Assembly (NCBI RefSeq): GCF_031348265.1
Contig: NZ_CP133771.1
Span: forward strand, 6,324,001 to 6,388,000
From: Streptomyces collinus
GTDB lineage: Bacteria; Actinomycetota; Actinomycetes; Streptomycetales; Streptomycetaceae
Direction of reading: 5' to 3'
Length of the DNA stretch: 64,000 nt
The notes under the pieces were generated by a model. It worked only from the letters and a program-made list of their open reading frames with translations. It was not told the DNA's origin and did not search any database. This document shows positions 40,043 to 48,518 of the stretch, in pieces. Position numbers and translations under genes: made by a program. Within the stretch, counting starts at the first letter, position 1. Each line of letters begins with the position of its first letter.

Positions 40043-41683
40043 GTGGACAGTGAGCACTGGCGCGCCGTCGTCACGGCGGCGCAGGCCGGCGACCGGCGGG
40101 CGCTGGACGAGCTGGTCGCGGGCTGGCTGCCGCTGGTCTACAACATCGTGGGCCGGGCCCTGAACGGCCACGCCGACGTCGACGACGTCGTGCAGGAGAC
40201 CATGCTGCGCGCCGTCGGCAACCTGGGCTCGCTGCGCGACCCCGACAGTTTCCGGTCCTGGCTGGTGGCGATCGCCATGCGGCAGATCCGCGACCGGGCC
40301 CGGCGGAAGACCCCGGACCGGCTGGAGGAGGCGCCGGCCTCCGACTTCGCCGACCTGACCGTGCTGCGGCTCCAGCTGGAAGGGCAGCGGCGCGAGGTCG
40401 CCGAGGCGGTGCGGTGGCTCGACGACGAGGACCGCCAGCTGCTGTCGCTGTGGTGGCTGGAGGTCGCGGGCGAACTGACCCGGCGCGAACTGGCCGCCGC
40501 CGTCGGCATCACCCGGCAGCACGCGGCCGTGCGCGTCCAGCGGATGAAGGAGCGCCTGGAGACCTCGCGCGGCATCGTGCGCGCCCTGGACGGTGCGTGC
40601 CCCGGCCTGCGCGAGCTGACCGGCCGCTGGGACGGCCGGCCCGACTCGGTGTGGCGCAAGCGGCTGGCCCGGCACATCCGCGGCTGCGGCTACTGCGGCG
40701 GCACCCGCGAGACGGTCGTACCGGCCGAACGCCTCCTGGCGGGCATCGCCCTCGTCCCGCTGCCCGTCGGGTTCACCCTGTCGCTCGCCTTCGGCGGCAA
40801 GACGGCCGTGGCCGCCACCTCTGCCGGCTGGTCGGCCAAGCTGCTCGGCGCGCTCACCAAGCCGGCCGTCGCGGTGACCGCGGGAGCGACGATCGTCGCG
40901 GGCGGCGCCTACGTGGTCACCCAGCCGCCGGACGCCCCGCCGCCCCGGGCCGCCATCGCGCCCACGGCCACGGCCACTTCCGAACCGCCGCGAACCTCCG
41001 CCCCGCCCGCCCCCACCCCCAGGTCCTCGCCGTCGGCGACGAAGAAGACCGATCCGTACGGCACCGTCGTCGACGCCGTCGACCGCGCCCCCGACCCGGA
41101 CACCCCGCCCGCTGCACTGCCGCGCCGCCCGGAGTCCGGCATCACCAGCACCGGCGGCCCGAAGGCCGTCATGCAGCACCGCGGCGACCGTGTCACGCTC
41201 ACCGGCCGGGGCTACGTCCTGGTTCGCTGGCAGATCTCACCCGGGTCGCGTCCCGGCGCGCTGGTCATGCCGTCCTGGACCGGCCTGAAGGGCAGGCTGT
41301 TCCATGTGGCGTCCGGCGGCTCGCGGCGGATGGACGACCCGCTGCCCGGCGCCCCGAACGGCTACGCCACCGGTATGGGCGGCCCCGGCATCGGCTACGC
41401 CGTCCTCCCGCCCGGCACCCAGCAGATGTGGCAGAACGAGTACTTCTACCTCGACGGCACCGTCACCCTCACCCAGAACGAACGCGGCTGCGACTACGGC
41501 CTCACCGTCTTCCCGACGAACCGGGACGCCGTGGTCGAGGACATCGGCCAGGGCCCACCCCAGGGCGCCATCCGCTACGGGCTCGTCCGCGACACCGGCA
41601 CGGACAGCGCGCCGGTGCCGCAGTACGTCACACGCGAGGCCCCGGCCGATCCGGCGACGGTGCCGCAGCGCTCGCGCGTGTAG
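40043..41683 (+). CDS. Membrane-tethered ECF sigma factor with built-in zinc anti-sigma motif
   Basis: A 546-residue protein. Residues 1-175 are an ECF sigma factor: region 2 (VDDVVQETMLRAVGNLGSLR; SFRSWLVAIAMRQIRDRARR) and region 4 (EDRQLLSLWWLEVAGELTRR; VGITRQHAAVRVQRMKERLE). Then HIRGCGYC (H211, C215, C218) matches HxxxCxxC of zinc-binding anti-sigma domains. A hydrophobic helix follows (about 272-292), then a Pro/Thr stalk (about 295-345) and an extracytoplasmic domain (about 345-530). This layout, sensor and sigma factor in one chain, resembles ECF groups with C-terminal extensions in actinobacteria. Its 3' end overlaps the downstream opposite gene by 56 bp. Confidence 0.85.
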   Translation: MDSEHWRAVVTAAQAGDRRALDELVAGWLPLVYNIVGRALNGHADVDDVVQETMLRAVGNLGSLRDPDSFRSWLVAIAMRQIRDRARRKTPDRLEEAPASDFADLTVLRLQLEGQRREVAEAVRWLDDEDRQLLSLWWLEVAGELTRRELAAAVGITRQHAAVRVQRMKERLETSRGIVRALDGACPGLRELTGRWDGRPDSVWRKRLARHIRGCGYCGGTRETVVPAERLLAGIALVPLPVGFTLSLAFGGKTAVAATSAGWSAKLLGALTKPAVAVTAGATIVAGGAYVVTQPPDAPPPRAAIAPTATATSEPPRTSAPPAPTPRSSPSATKKTDPYGTVVDAVDRAPDPDTPPAALPRRPESGITSTGGPKAVMQHRGDRVTLTGRGYVLVRWQISPGSRPGALVMPSWTGLKGRLFHVASGGSRRMDDPLPGAPNGYATGMGGPGIGYAVLPPGTQQMWQNEYFYLDGTVTLTQNERGCDYGLTVFPTNRDAVVEDIGQGPPQGAIRYGLVRDTGTDSAPVPQYVTREAPADPATVPQRSRV

Positions 41684-42353
41684 CGCACAGCACGTCGACG
41701 CGGTTCGTCGTGATCGAGTCCACGCCCGCAGCCAGCAGCCGCCGCATGGAGCGGCGGGTGTCGGGGGTCCAGACGGACAGCAGGTAGCCGTCGGCGTGCA
41801 CACGCTCGGCGAGCGGGCGGTCCACCAGCGAGAAGCGGTAGTTGAGCCAGCGCGGGCGGATCGCCTCCAGCAGCACGGGCCGGGGCGGGGCCAGGGTCGT
41901 CCAGGTGAGGGCGATCTCGGCGGCCGGATCGGCAGCGCGCACGGCGAGCATGGCGTCGGCGCCCGCGCAGTAGTAGACCCGGTCCGCCGCCCCGGCCTCC
42001 TCCACGACGCCCATGATCCGGCGCACCGCCCGTACATCGGGCGACCCGGGCAGATCGATCATCACCCGGTGCCCGTCGGTCGCGGGCAGAGCCTCGGCCA
42101 GGGCCGGCACCCCGCCGTCGGTCAGCCCGCGCACCTCCTCGGACGACAGCGCGACCAGGGGCCGTTCGTGCTCCCACAGCCGCTTCAGCGTCGCGTCGTG
42201 CAGCAGCACCGGCACGCCGTCCCGGGCGAGCCGTACGTCGATCTCCACCGCGTCCGCGCCCCGGCGCAGCGCGGAACGCAGCGAGGCGACGGTGTTCTCC
42301 CGGACGCGGTAGGGGTCGCCCCGGTGGGCCACGGCGACCGGGGCGGGCGTCAC
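41628..42353 (-). CDS. Glycerophosphodiester phosphodiesterase
   Basis: A 241-residue GDPD of the TIM-barrel type. Catalytic elements are visible at the N-terminus: VAHRGDPYRVRENTVASL (His-Arg-Gly and Glu-Asn) and EIDVRLARDGVPVLLHD (E-D and H). It would release glycerol-3-phosphate and an alcohol from lipid head groups. No signal peptide, so cytoplasmic. The GTG at 42353 overlaps the deaminase stop by 4 bp. Its 3' end overlaps the membrane-tethered sigma gene tail-to-tail by 56 bp. Confidence 0.9.
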   Translation of the reverse strand: MTPAPVAVAHRGDPYRVRENTVASLRSALRRGADAVEIDVRLARDGVPVLLHDATLKRLWEHERPLVALSSEEVRGLTDGGVPALAEALPATDGHRVMIDLPGSPDVRAVRRIMGVVEEAGAADRVYYCAGADAMLAVRAADPAAEIALTWTTLAPPRPVLLEAIRPRWLNYRFSLVDRPLAERVHADGYLLSVWTPDTRRSMRRLLAAGVDSITTNRVDVLCATRASAAAPSPDRPGPRV

Positions 42354-43411
42354 CGGGAGAGCCACTGCGCGGTGTAGGCGTCGATCTCTCCGGTGATCCT
42401 GGCCTTGCCCGCCGCGTCCAGGAAGGACGCCTCGACGGCGTTCTTCGCCAGCTCGGCCAGGCCCCGCTCGTCGAGGTCGAGCAGCCGGGCGGCGACCGCG
42501 TACTCGTTGTCGAGGTCGGTGCCGAACATCGGCGGGTCGTCGGAGTTGATGGTGACGACGACCCCGGCCCGTACGAACTCCTTGACCGGGTGCTCGTCGA
42601 GGGTGCGGACCGCGCGGGTGGCGATGTTGGAGGTCGGGCACACCTCCAGCGGGATCCGGTGCTCGGCGAGGTGCGCGAGCAGCTTGGGGTCCTGCGCGGA
42701 GCTGGTGCCGTGCCCGATCCGCTCGGCCCGCAGATGGGTCAGCGCGTCCCACACCGTCTGCGGGCCGGTCGTCTCCCCGGCGTGCGGTACGGAGTGCAGC
42801 CCGGCGGCGATCGCCCGGTCGAAGTACGGCTTGAACTGCGGCCGCTCCACGCCGACCTCGGGTCCGCCGAGACCGAAGGAGACCAGGCCCTCCGGGCGCA
42901 GCCGGTCGTCGGTGGCGAGCCGGGCCGTCTCCTCGGCGGCCTGCAGACCCGCCTCGCCGGGGATGTCGAAGCACCAGCGCAGCAAGGTCCCGAAATCGGC
43001 CTCGGCGGCCTTGCGGGCGTCCTCGATCGCGTCCATGAAGGCCCGCTCGTCGATGCCGCGCCGGGTGGACGAGAAGGGCGTGATGGTCAGCTCGGCGTAG
43101 CGCACCTGCTGCCGGGCCATGTCCCGGGCCACCTCGTAGGTCAGCAGCCGGACGTCCTCCGGGGTGCGGATCAGGTCGACGACCGACAGGTACACGTCGA
43201 TGAAGTGCGCGAAGTCGGTGAACGTGAAGTAGTCGGCCAGGGCCTCGGGGTCGGTCGGCACCTTCGAGTCGGGGTGCCGCGCGGCCAGTTCCGAGACGAT
43301 CCGGGGGGAGGCGGATCCCACGTGGTGCACGTGCAGTTCGGCCTTGGGCAGGTCGGCGATGAAGGCCCTGAGGTCGCGAGGGGCTTGCGGGTCGACGAGA
43401 TGCTGGGTCAA
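42350..43411 (-). CDS. Adenosine deaminase family protein (possible aminodeoxyfutalosine deaminase)
   Basis: A 353-residue amidohydrolase. The zinc motif is HVHH (ELHVHHVGSASP, residues 25-36) where true adenosine deaminases have HLHLDG; other parts are standard (the HAGE-containing HSVPHAGETTG and NSDDPPMF near 280). That divergence fits the futalosine-pathway deaminase of streptomycetes, which acts on 6-aminodeoxyfutalosine in menaquinone synthesis, but this is inference. The TTG at 43411 has GGAGGAA 5 bp upstream; the frame extends further but with no homology. It is coupled to the GDPD gene. Confidence 0.8.
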   Translation of the reverse strand: MTQHLVDPQAPRDLRAFIADLPKAELHVHHVGSASPRIVSELAARHPDSKVPTDPEALADYFTFTDFAHFIDVYLSVVDLIRTPEDVRLLTYEVARDMARQQVRYAELTITPFSSTRRGIDERAFMDAIEDARKAAEADFGTLLRWCFDIPGEAGLQAAEETARLATDDRLRPEGLVSFGLGGPEVGVERPQFKPYFDRAIAAGLHSVPHAGETTGPQTVWDALTHLRAERIGHGTSSAQDPKLLAHLAEHRIPLEVCPTSNIATRAVRTLDEHPVKEFVRAGVVVTINSDDPPMFGTDLDNEYAVAARLLDLDERGLAELAKNAVEASFLDAAGKARITGEIDAYTAQWLSR

Positions 43412-43688
43412 GGTTCCTCCCCGGAACGGCGCTCCGGCCGGCGCAGGGCGGGCGGGCGCGGGTGATCGGCTGATCGATGACTCGGCATCATCGTAGGCCG
43501 TGGCGCAGCGCCCCTTCCCGGGGGCGCTGCGCCACAGCGATCCGCGGCACCGCCGCGTCGGGCCGCGCGGTCGGCCCGACGCCGGCGGACGCGGCCACGG
43601 GCTCCGGGAGCCGTGGCGCACCCGCCCTGTGGCCCGCACCGGACGGCCCCGTAGCATGACGGGACGATCGACCCAGGGGGGACGCACG

Positions 43689-44312
43689 ATGACGGACGCG
43701 ACGCAGCCCGACGGAGGCAGCCACGACCCGTGGGCGCCCCCGGAGAACAAGCCCTCGCTCGACAAGAACCAGTCGCCGCAGCCGCCGTCCGTGCACGACC
43801 AGGCCACGGTCACCTCGATGCCGGGCTTCACCCCGCCCGCCGGCACCCCGCAGTTCGACCCCGCCGGCACCGGTGCCGTGCCGCCCCCGCCCGTGGCTCC
43901 CACCGGCCCGGGAGCGCCGGGCGGCTATGGATACCCGGGCGGCTATCCCCAGGGCGGCTACGGCTGGCCCGGCATGCCCATGGCCCCGCAGAACGGCATG
44001 GGCGTCGCCGCGATGGTGCTCGGCATCATCTCCTGCACCCTCTTCTGCCTCTACGGTGTGGTCTCCCTGGTCACCGGGATCCTCGCCGTCGTCTTCGGCA
44101 TCAAGGGCCGCAAGCGCGCCGAGGCCGGGGTGGCGACCAACCACGGGCAGGCCCAGGCCGGGCTGATCATGGGCATCATCGGGATCATCCTCGGCATCAC
44201 GGTGATCGTCCTGATCGCCGTCGGCATCACGGCCGCGATCAACAGCGACCGCAACGACGACCCGTACTACGGCGCCGTCGGTCCGGTGGCCACCGCGCCG
44301 TCCCACCGCTGA
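43689..44312 (+). CDS. DUF4190 membrane protein
   Basis: A 207-residue protein. The first 100 residues are Pro/Gly/Gln-rich, ending in a GGYGYPGGYPQGGYGWPG repeat. Then come two membrane helices (GVAAMVLGIISCTLFCLYGV; AGLIMGIIGIILGITVIVLI) separated by the GIKGRKRAEAG loop, the DUF4190 pattern. Function unknown; the disordered head and two helices recur in Streptomyces. The ATG at 43689 has CCAGGGGGG upstream. It is followed 69 bp later by a paralogue. Confidence 0.85.
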   Translation: MTDATQPDGGSHDPWAPPENKPSLDKNQSPQPPSVHDQATVTSMPGFTPPAGTPQFDPAGTGAVPPPPVAPTGPGAPGGYGYPGGYPQGGYGWPGMPMAPQNGMGVAAMVLGIISCTLFCLYGVVSLVTGILAVVFGIKGRKRAEAGVATNHGQAQAGLIMGIIGIILGITVIVLIAVGITAAINSDRNDDPYYGAVGPVATAPSHR

Positions 44313-44381
44313 AACAGCCGCCCTCCGCAGCCGACTTGGCCACTACGATGCCCTGGTCTGACAACGGAGGGGAGAGCGTCC

Positions 44382-44846
44382 ATGTCCAACACCAACCCGC
44401 CCCCGGGTGGTTTCGGCCCGCCGGCCCAGCCGCCGCAGCAGCCGGCCCCGGGATACGGCTATCCGCAGCAGCCCGGCCCGGGCTACGGCTACCCGCAGGG
44501 CGGCCCCGGCTACCCGGCCGCGCCGCCCGTGGGCTACCCGCAGGCGCCCGGCTACGGGATGCCCGCCCAGCCCAGCAACGGCATGGGAACCACGGGCCTG
44601 GTGCTGGGCATCATCGGCGTGGTGTGCAGCCTGACCTTCCTGCTGTGGTTCTTCGGCGTGATCCTCGGCATCCTCGCGATCATCTTCGGTGCCATCGGCC
44701 GCGGCAAGGCCACCCGCGGTGAGGCCACCAACAAGGGCGCGGCGACCGCGGGCCTGGTCTGCGGCATCATCGCCACCGTGATCCTGCCGCTGCTCGGCTT
44801 CCTGCTGTTCGCCAGCATCATGGGCGGGCTCGGCGCGGCGGCCTGA
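44382..44846 (+). CDS. DUF4190 membrane protein (paralogue)
   Basis: A 154-residue paralogue of the preceding gene. Its head has the same PGYGYPQQPGPGYGYPQG style; the helices are GLVLGIIGVVCSLTFLLWFF and ATAGLVCGIIATVILPLLGF with an IGRGKATRGEA loop. GGAGGGGA lies upstream of the ATG. The close spacing suggests a tandem duplication followed by divergence. It ends at a strong bidirectional terminator. Confidence 0.85.
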   Translation: MSNTNPPPGGFGPPAQPPQQPAPGYGYPQQPGPGYGYPQGGPGYPAAPPVGYPQAPGYGMPAQPSNGMGTTGLVLGIIGVVCSLTFLLWFFGVILGILAIIFGAIGRGKATRGEATNKGAATAGLVCGIIATVILPLLGFLLFASIMGGLGAAA

Positions 44847-44864
44847 AGGAGGCTCCCGGGCTTC

Positions 44865-44897
44865 GTGAGGGGCCGGTCCACCGGACCGGCCCCTCAC
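44865..44897. terminator. Bidirectional terminator between DUF4190 and NADAR genes
   Basis: A 15-bp perfect stem (GTGAGGGGCCGGTCC and its complement) with the loop ACC. It lies directly against the NADAR stop codon (44898) and 19 bp after the DUF4190 stop, so it serves both convergent genes. Confidence 0.9.
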
Positions 44898-45473
44898 TCA
44901 TGCTCTCGCCGTCCCCAGCCGCTCCCGCGCCTCCATCAGCGCGAAGCCCAGCAGATTCGGCCCCCGCCATCGCTCCGGATCCATCGCCGCCTCGTCGTTC
45001 GCGGCCAGCCCGATGCCCCACACCCGGTCCACGGGGCTGGCCTCGACCAGCACCCGGTCGCCCGTGCCCAGGAGGTACGCCAGCAGCTCGGGATGCGCGC
45101 CGAACTTGTGGACGCTGCCCTCGACGACGATCCGGAACCGCTCCCGCGCCCACACCGCCTCGTCGAACCCGCGCACCAGCCGCCCGGCCTTCTTCGCCTC
45201 GGCCGGATGCCCCGCGGCCAGCGCGGCACGCTCCGCCGCGGCGTCCTCGAAGAGCCGGGCCTTGGCCGCCATCATCCAGTGCTCGGCCGTCGCGTACGCC
45301 ACGCCGTCAACGGTGAACGGCGCCGGCCACCACTGGCTCAGGCAGCTCGCCCCGATCCGGCCGTCCGGCCGCGGCCGGTGCCCCCAGAAATGCAGATATC
45401 CGACCCTGGCCCCCGCGCGGACCGCCCTGATCAGGGCCTCCTGCGAGCCGACCGCCCCCGTGATCTTCTCCAT
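44898..45473 (-). CDS. NADAR family protein (YbiA-like)
   Basis: A 191-residue protein of the NADAR fold: FWGHRPRPDGRIGASCLSQW near the N-terminus, TAEHWMMAAKARLF (about 71-84) and GIGLAANDEAAMDP near 165. YbiA-type members hydrolyse early riboflavin intermediates; others act on ADP-ribose and protect against NAD-based toxins. The ATG at 45473 is the simplest start; a GTG at 45503 would add ten residues. Standing alone it could be a house-cleaning enzyme or part of a defence, which cannot be decided. Confidence 0.85.
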   Translation of the reverse strand: MEKITGAVGSQEALIRAVRAGARVGYLHFWGHRPRPDGRIGASCLSQWWPAPFTVDGVAYATAEHWMMAAKARLFEDAAAERAALAAGHPAEAKKAGRLVRGFDEAVWARERFRIVVEGSVHKFGAHPELLAYLLGTGDRVLVEASPVDRVWGIGLAANDEAAMDPERWRGPNLLGFALMEARERLGTARA

Positions 45474-45545
45474 GCACGCGAGTTTGGCACGCACCACTGA
45501 CACAGCGTCCTGCCTTTTCGCGGCGAACTCGACACCTGGTCGACA

Positions 45546-45589
45546 GATTCCGTCGCGTAACCAAAAATCAACAACGGAATCACTTGTTG
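45546..45589. promoter_or_regulatory. Operator-like inverted repeats before the polyamine operon
   Basis: Two overlapping inverted repeats in an AT-rich 44-bp stretch: GATTCCGT (45546) with ACGGAATC (45574), and CAACAA (45569) with TTGTTG (45584). They lie 84-127 bp before the first gene of the operon, the position of a regulator site. Which regulator binds is unknown; a polyamine- or nitrogen-responsive one is plausible. Confidence 0.5.
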
Positions 45590-45672
45590 GAGTGGCATAC
45601 CTCTGTCAGGATCGGCACTCAAATCGAGCCTGAGCCACGCCGGCCCCATCAGGGGACACGGAGGAGAGCGAC

Positions 45673-47208
45673 ATGCACAACCCGGGCACTGCCACCCCGG
45701 ACCGATTCCCGGCGGAGGAGCGCTTCGCGCAGGGCGCGCAGTACATCGCGGGGCGCCTGACCAGCGGCACCTCCGGCCGTACGCACGCCGTCGTCGACCC
45801 GGCGTCCGGCGAGGAGGTCCTCACCTACGAGCTGGCGGGCACGGCCGACGTCGACCGGGCCGTCGCCGCCGCCCGCGAGGCCTTCCCCGGCTGGGCGGGA
45901 GCCACCCCCGGCGAGCGGTCCGACACCCTGCACCGGTTCGCCGCGGTCCTCGCCGACCGCGCCGAGGACTTCGCCCGCGCCGAGTCGCTCCAGTGCGGCA
46001 AGCCGCTGAAGCTGACCCGCGAGTTCGACGTCCCCGGGACGATCGACAACGCCGCCTTCTTCGCCGGTGCCGCACGGCATCTCCAGGGGCAGTCGGCCGG
46101 CGAGTACTCCGGCGACCACACCTCGTACGTCCGGCGCGAGCCCATCGGCGTCGTCGGGTCGATCGCGCCCTGGAACTACCCCCTCCAGATGGCCGCCTGG
46201 AAGATCCTCCCGGCGATCGCCGCGGGCAACACCATCGTCCTGAAGCCCGCCGAGCTCACCCCGCTGACCTCGCTGCTCTTCGCCCGGGCGGCCACCGACG
46301 CCGGGATCCCGGACGGCGTGATCAACATCGTCACCGGCACCGGCAGGGAGGCCGGAGAGCACCTCGTCGGCCACCCCGACGTGGCCATGACCTCCTTCAC
46401 CGGCTCCACCGCCGTCGGCAAGCGCGTCGCCGAGGTCGCCACCGCCACCGTCAAGCGCCTCCACCTGGAGCTCGGCGGCAAGGCGCCCTTCGTGGTCTTC
46501 GACGACGCCGACTTGGAGGCCGCCGCCCACGGCGCGGTCGCGGGCTCCCTGATCAACACCGGGCAGGACTGCACGGCCGCCACGCGCGCGTACGTGCAGC
46601 GGCCGCTGTACGAGGCCTTCGTGGAGCGGACCGCCGCGCTCATGGAGACGGTCCGGCTGGGCGACCCCTTCGCCGCCGGCACCGACCTCGGCCCGCTGAT
46701 CTCCCACGTGCAGCGGGACCGGGTCGCCGGGTTCGTGGACCGGGCGCGGTCCTACGCGCGCGTGGTGACCGGCGGCGAGGCACCCGAGGGGGAGCTGGCC
46801 AAGGGCGCCTACTACCGGCCCACCCTGATCGCCGACGCGGCCCAGGACAGCGAGGTCGTCCAGTCGGAGATCTTCGGACCGGTCCTGGTCGTGCTGCCGT
46901 TCGACACCGACGACGAGGGCCTCGCGCTCGCCAACGACACTCCGTACGGCCTGGCCGCCTCCGCCTGGAGCCGGGACGTGTACCGGGCGAACCGGGCCAC
47001 GCGCGAGATCAAGGCCGGCTGCGTCTGGATCAACGACCACATCCCGATCATCAGCGAGATGCCGCACGGCGGCTACAAGTCCTCCGGCTACGGCAAGGAC
47101 ATGTCCGCGTACTCGTTCGAGGAGTACACCCAGATCAAGCACGTCATGTTCGACAACACCGCGGTGGCCGCCAAGGACTGGCACCGCACCGTGTTCGGGG
47201 ATCGATAG
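45673..47208 (+). CDS. Gamma-aminobutyraldehyde dehydrogenase
   Basis: A 511-residue NAD(P)-dependent aldehyde dehydrogenase. Catalytic cysteine about 300 (NTGQDCTAATR) and glutamate in RLHLELGGKAPFVVFDD. It differs from the first dehydrogenase mainly at the ends and is the first gene of the potD-potA-potB-potC-oxidase run. GGAGGAG lies 8 bp before the ATG. It would oxidise the aminoaldehyde made by the flavin oxidase at the end of the run to GABA or a homologue. Confidence 0.9.
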   Translation: MHNPGTATPDRFPAEERFAQGAQYIAGRLTSGTSGRTHAVVDPASGEEVLTYELAGTADVDRAVAAAREAFPGWAGATPGERSDTLHRFAAVLADRAEDFARAESLQCGKPLKLTREFDVPGTIDNAAFFAGAARHLQGQSAGEYSGDHTSYVRREPIGVVGSIAPWNYPLQMAAWKILPAIAAGNTIVLKPAELTPLTSLLFARAATDAGIPDGVINIVTGTGREAGEHLVGHPDVAMTSFTGSTAVGKRVAEVATATVKRLHLELGGKAPFVVFDDADLEAAAHGAVAGSLINTGQDCTAATRAYVQRPLYEAFVERTAALMETVRLGDPFAAGTDLGPLISHVQRDRVAGFVDRARSYARVVTGGEAPEGELAKGAYYRPTLIADAAQDSEVVQSEIFGPVLVVLPFDTDDEGLALANDTPYGLAASAWSRDVYRANRATREIKAGCVWINDHIPIISEMPHGGYKSSGYGKDMSAYSFEEYTQIKHVMFDNTAVAAKDWHRTVFGDR

Positions 47209-47265
47209 CCGTTACGCAGGCCGCCTGACCACCGGCCGTCCACCCTCCGAAAGGGCACCACGCGC

Positions 47266-48513
47266 ATGGAGCAGTACGAGCCCGACCGCCTGTCCCCGGC
47301 CCAAGTGGCCGCCGTGCGGCGCAGTTTCAAGAACGGCAGGGCCTCCCTCACCCGGCGGTCCCTGCTGCGCGCCTCGGCGGGCGGGGCGCTAGCGGCCGGC
47401 GGACTCGGCACGCTGAGCGCCTGCGGCATCCCCGCCGCGGGCCAGGCGAAGGGCGGCGTCTCGGCAGAGGACCACTCGGCCAAGGAGAAGACGGTGAACT
47501 TCTCCAACTGGACCGAGTACATGGACGTCGACGACAGCGGCAAGCACCACCCCACGCTGGACCAGTTCGCCAAGCGCACCGGCATCAAGGTCAAGTACAC
47601 CGAGGACATCAACGACAACAACGAGTTCTTCGGCAAGATCAAGCCGCAGCTCGCCGCGGGCCAGGACACCGGCCGCGACCTGATCGTCCTCACCGACTGG
47701 CTGGCCGCCCGCCTCATCCGCCTCGGCTGGGTGCAGAAGCTCGACCCGAGCAACCTGCCGCACGCCTACGCCAACCTGTCGGCCCAGTTCCGCAGCCCCG
47801 ACTGGGACCCGGGCCGCGCCTACTCGTACGTCTGGCAGGGCATCTCGACCGTCATCGCGTACAACAAGAAGGCCCTCGACGGCGTCGAGGTGAAGTCGAT
47901 ATCCGACCTGCTGGACAACCCCAAGCTCAAGGGCCGGGTCGGGTTCCTCTCGGAGATGCGCGACAGCATCGGCATGACGCTGCTCGACATGGGCAAGGAC
48001 CCGGCCGACTTCACCGCCGACGACTATGACGCGGCCATCGCCCGCCTCCAGAAGGCCGTCGACAAGGGCCAGATCCGCCGCTTCACCGGCAACGACTACA
48101 CCTCGGACCTGACCAGCGGCGATTTCGCCGCCTGCGTCGCCTGGGCCGGTGACGTCGTCCAGCTCAAGGCGGACAGCCCCGACATCGACTTCCTCATCCC
48201 GGACAGCGGCTACGTGACGTCGACCGACAACCTGCTGATCCCCAACAAGGCCCGGCACAAGACCAACGCCGAGCGGCTCATCGACTTCTACTACGAGCCG
48301 AAGGCCGCCGCCGAACTCGCCGCGTACATCAACTACGTGTGTCCCGTCGACGGCGTGAAGGCCGAGCTGGAGAAGACCGACAAGGACGCGGCGAACAACC
48401 CGCTGATCATTCCCGACAAGGCCATGGCCGCCAAGTCGCACGCCTTCCGCTCGCTGAGCTCGAAGGAAGAGACCGAGTTCGAAGCGAAGTTCGCGAAGCT
48501 GACGGGGGCGTGA
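47266..48513 (+). CDS. potD: Polyamine ABC transporter substrate-binding lipoprotein
   Basis: A 415-residue exported binding protein. The N-terminus has twin arginines (TRRSLLRASAGG, R30-R31) and a lipobox LSAC (C53), so it is probably a Tat-exported lipoprotein. The mature part fits PotD: NFSNWTEYMD, DLIVLTDWLAARLIRLGW, YSYVWQGISTVIAYNKKALD. Unlike most PotD proteins it has a 50-residue head before the signal. GAAAGGG lies upstream. It catches putrescine, spermidine or related amines. Confidence 0.92.
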   Translation: MEQYEPDRLSPAQVAAVRRSFKNGRASLTRRSLLRASAGGALAAGGLGTLSACGIPAAGQAKGGVSAEDHSAKEKTVNFSNWTEYMDVDDSGKHHPTLDQFAKRTGIKVKYTEDINDNNEFFGKIKPQLAAGQDTGRDLIVLTDWLAARLIRLGWVQKLDPSNLPHAYANLSAQFRSPDWDPGRAYSYVWQGISTVIAYNKKALDGVEVKSISDLLDNPKLKGRVGFLSEMRDSIGMTLLDMGKDPADFTADDYDAAIARLQKAVDKGQIRRFTGNDYTSDLTSGDFAACVAWAGDVVQLKADSPDIDFLIPDSGYVTSTDNLLIPNKARHKTNAERLIDFYYEPKAAAELAAYINYVCPVDGVKAELEKTDKDAANNPLIIPDKAMAAKSHAFRSLSSKEETEFEAKFAKLTGA

Positions 48514-48518
48514 CCACC

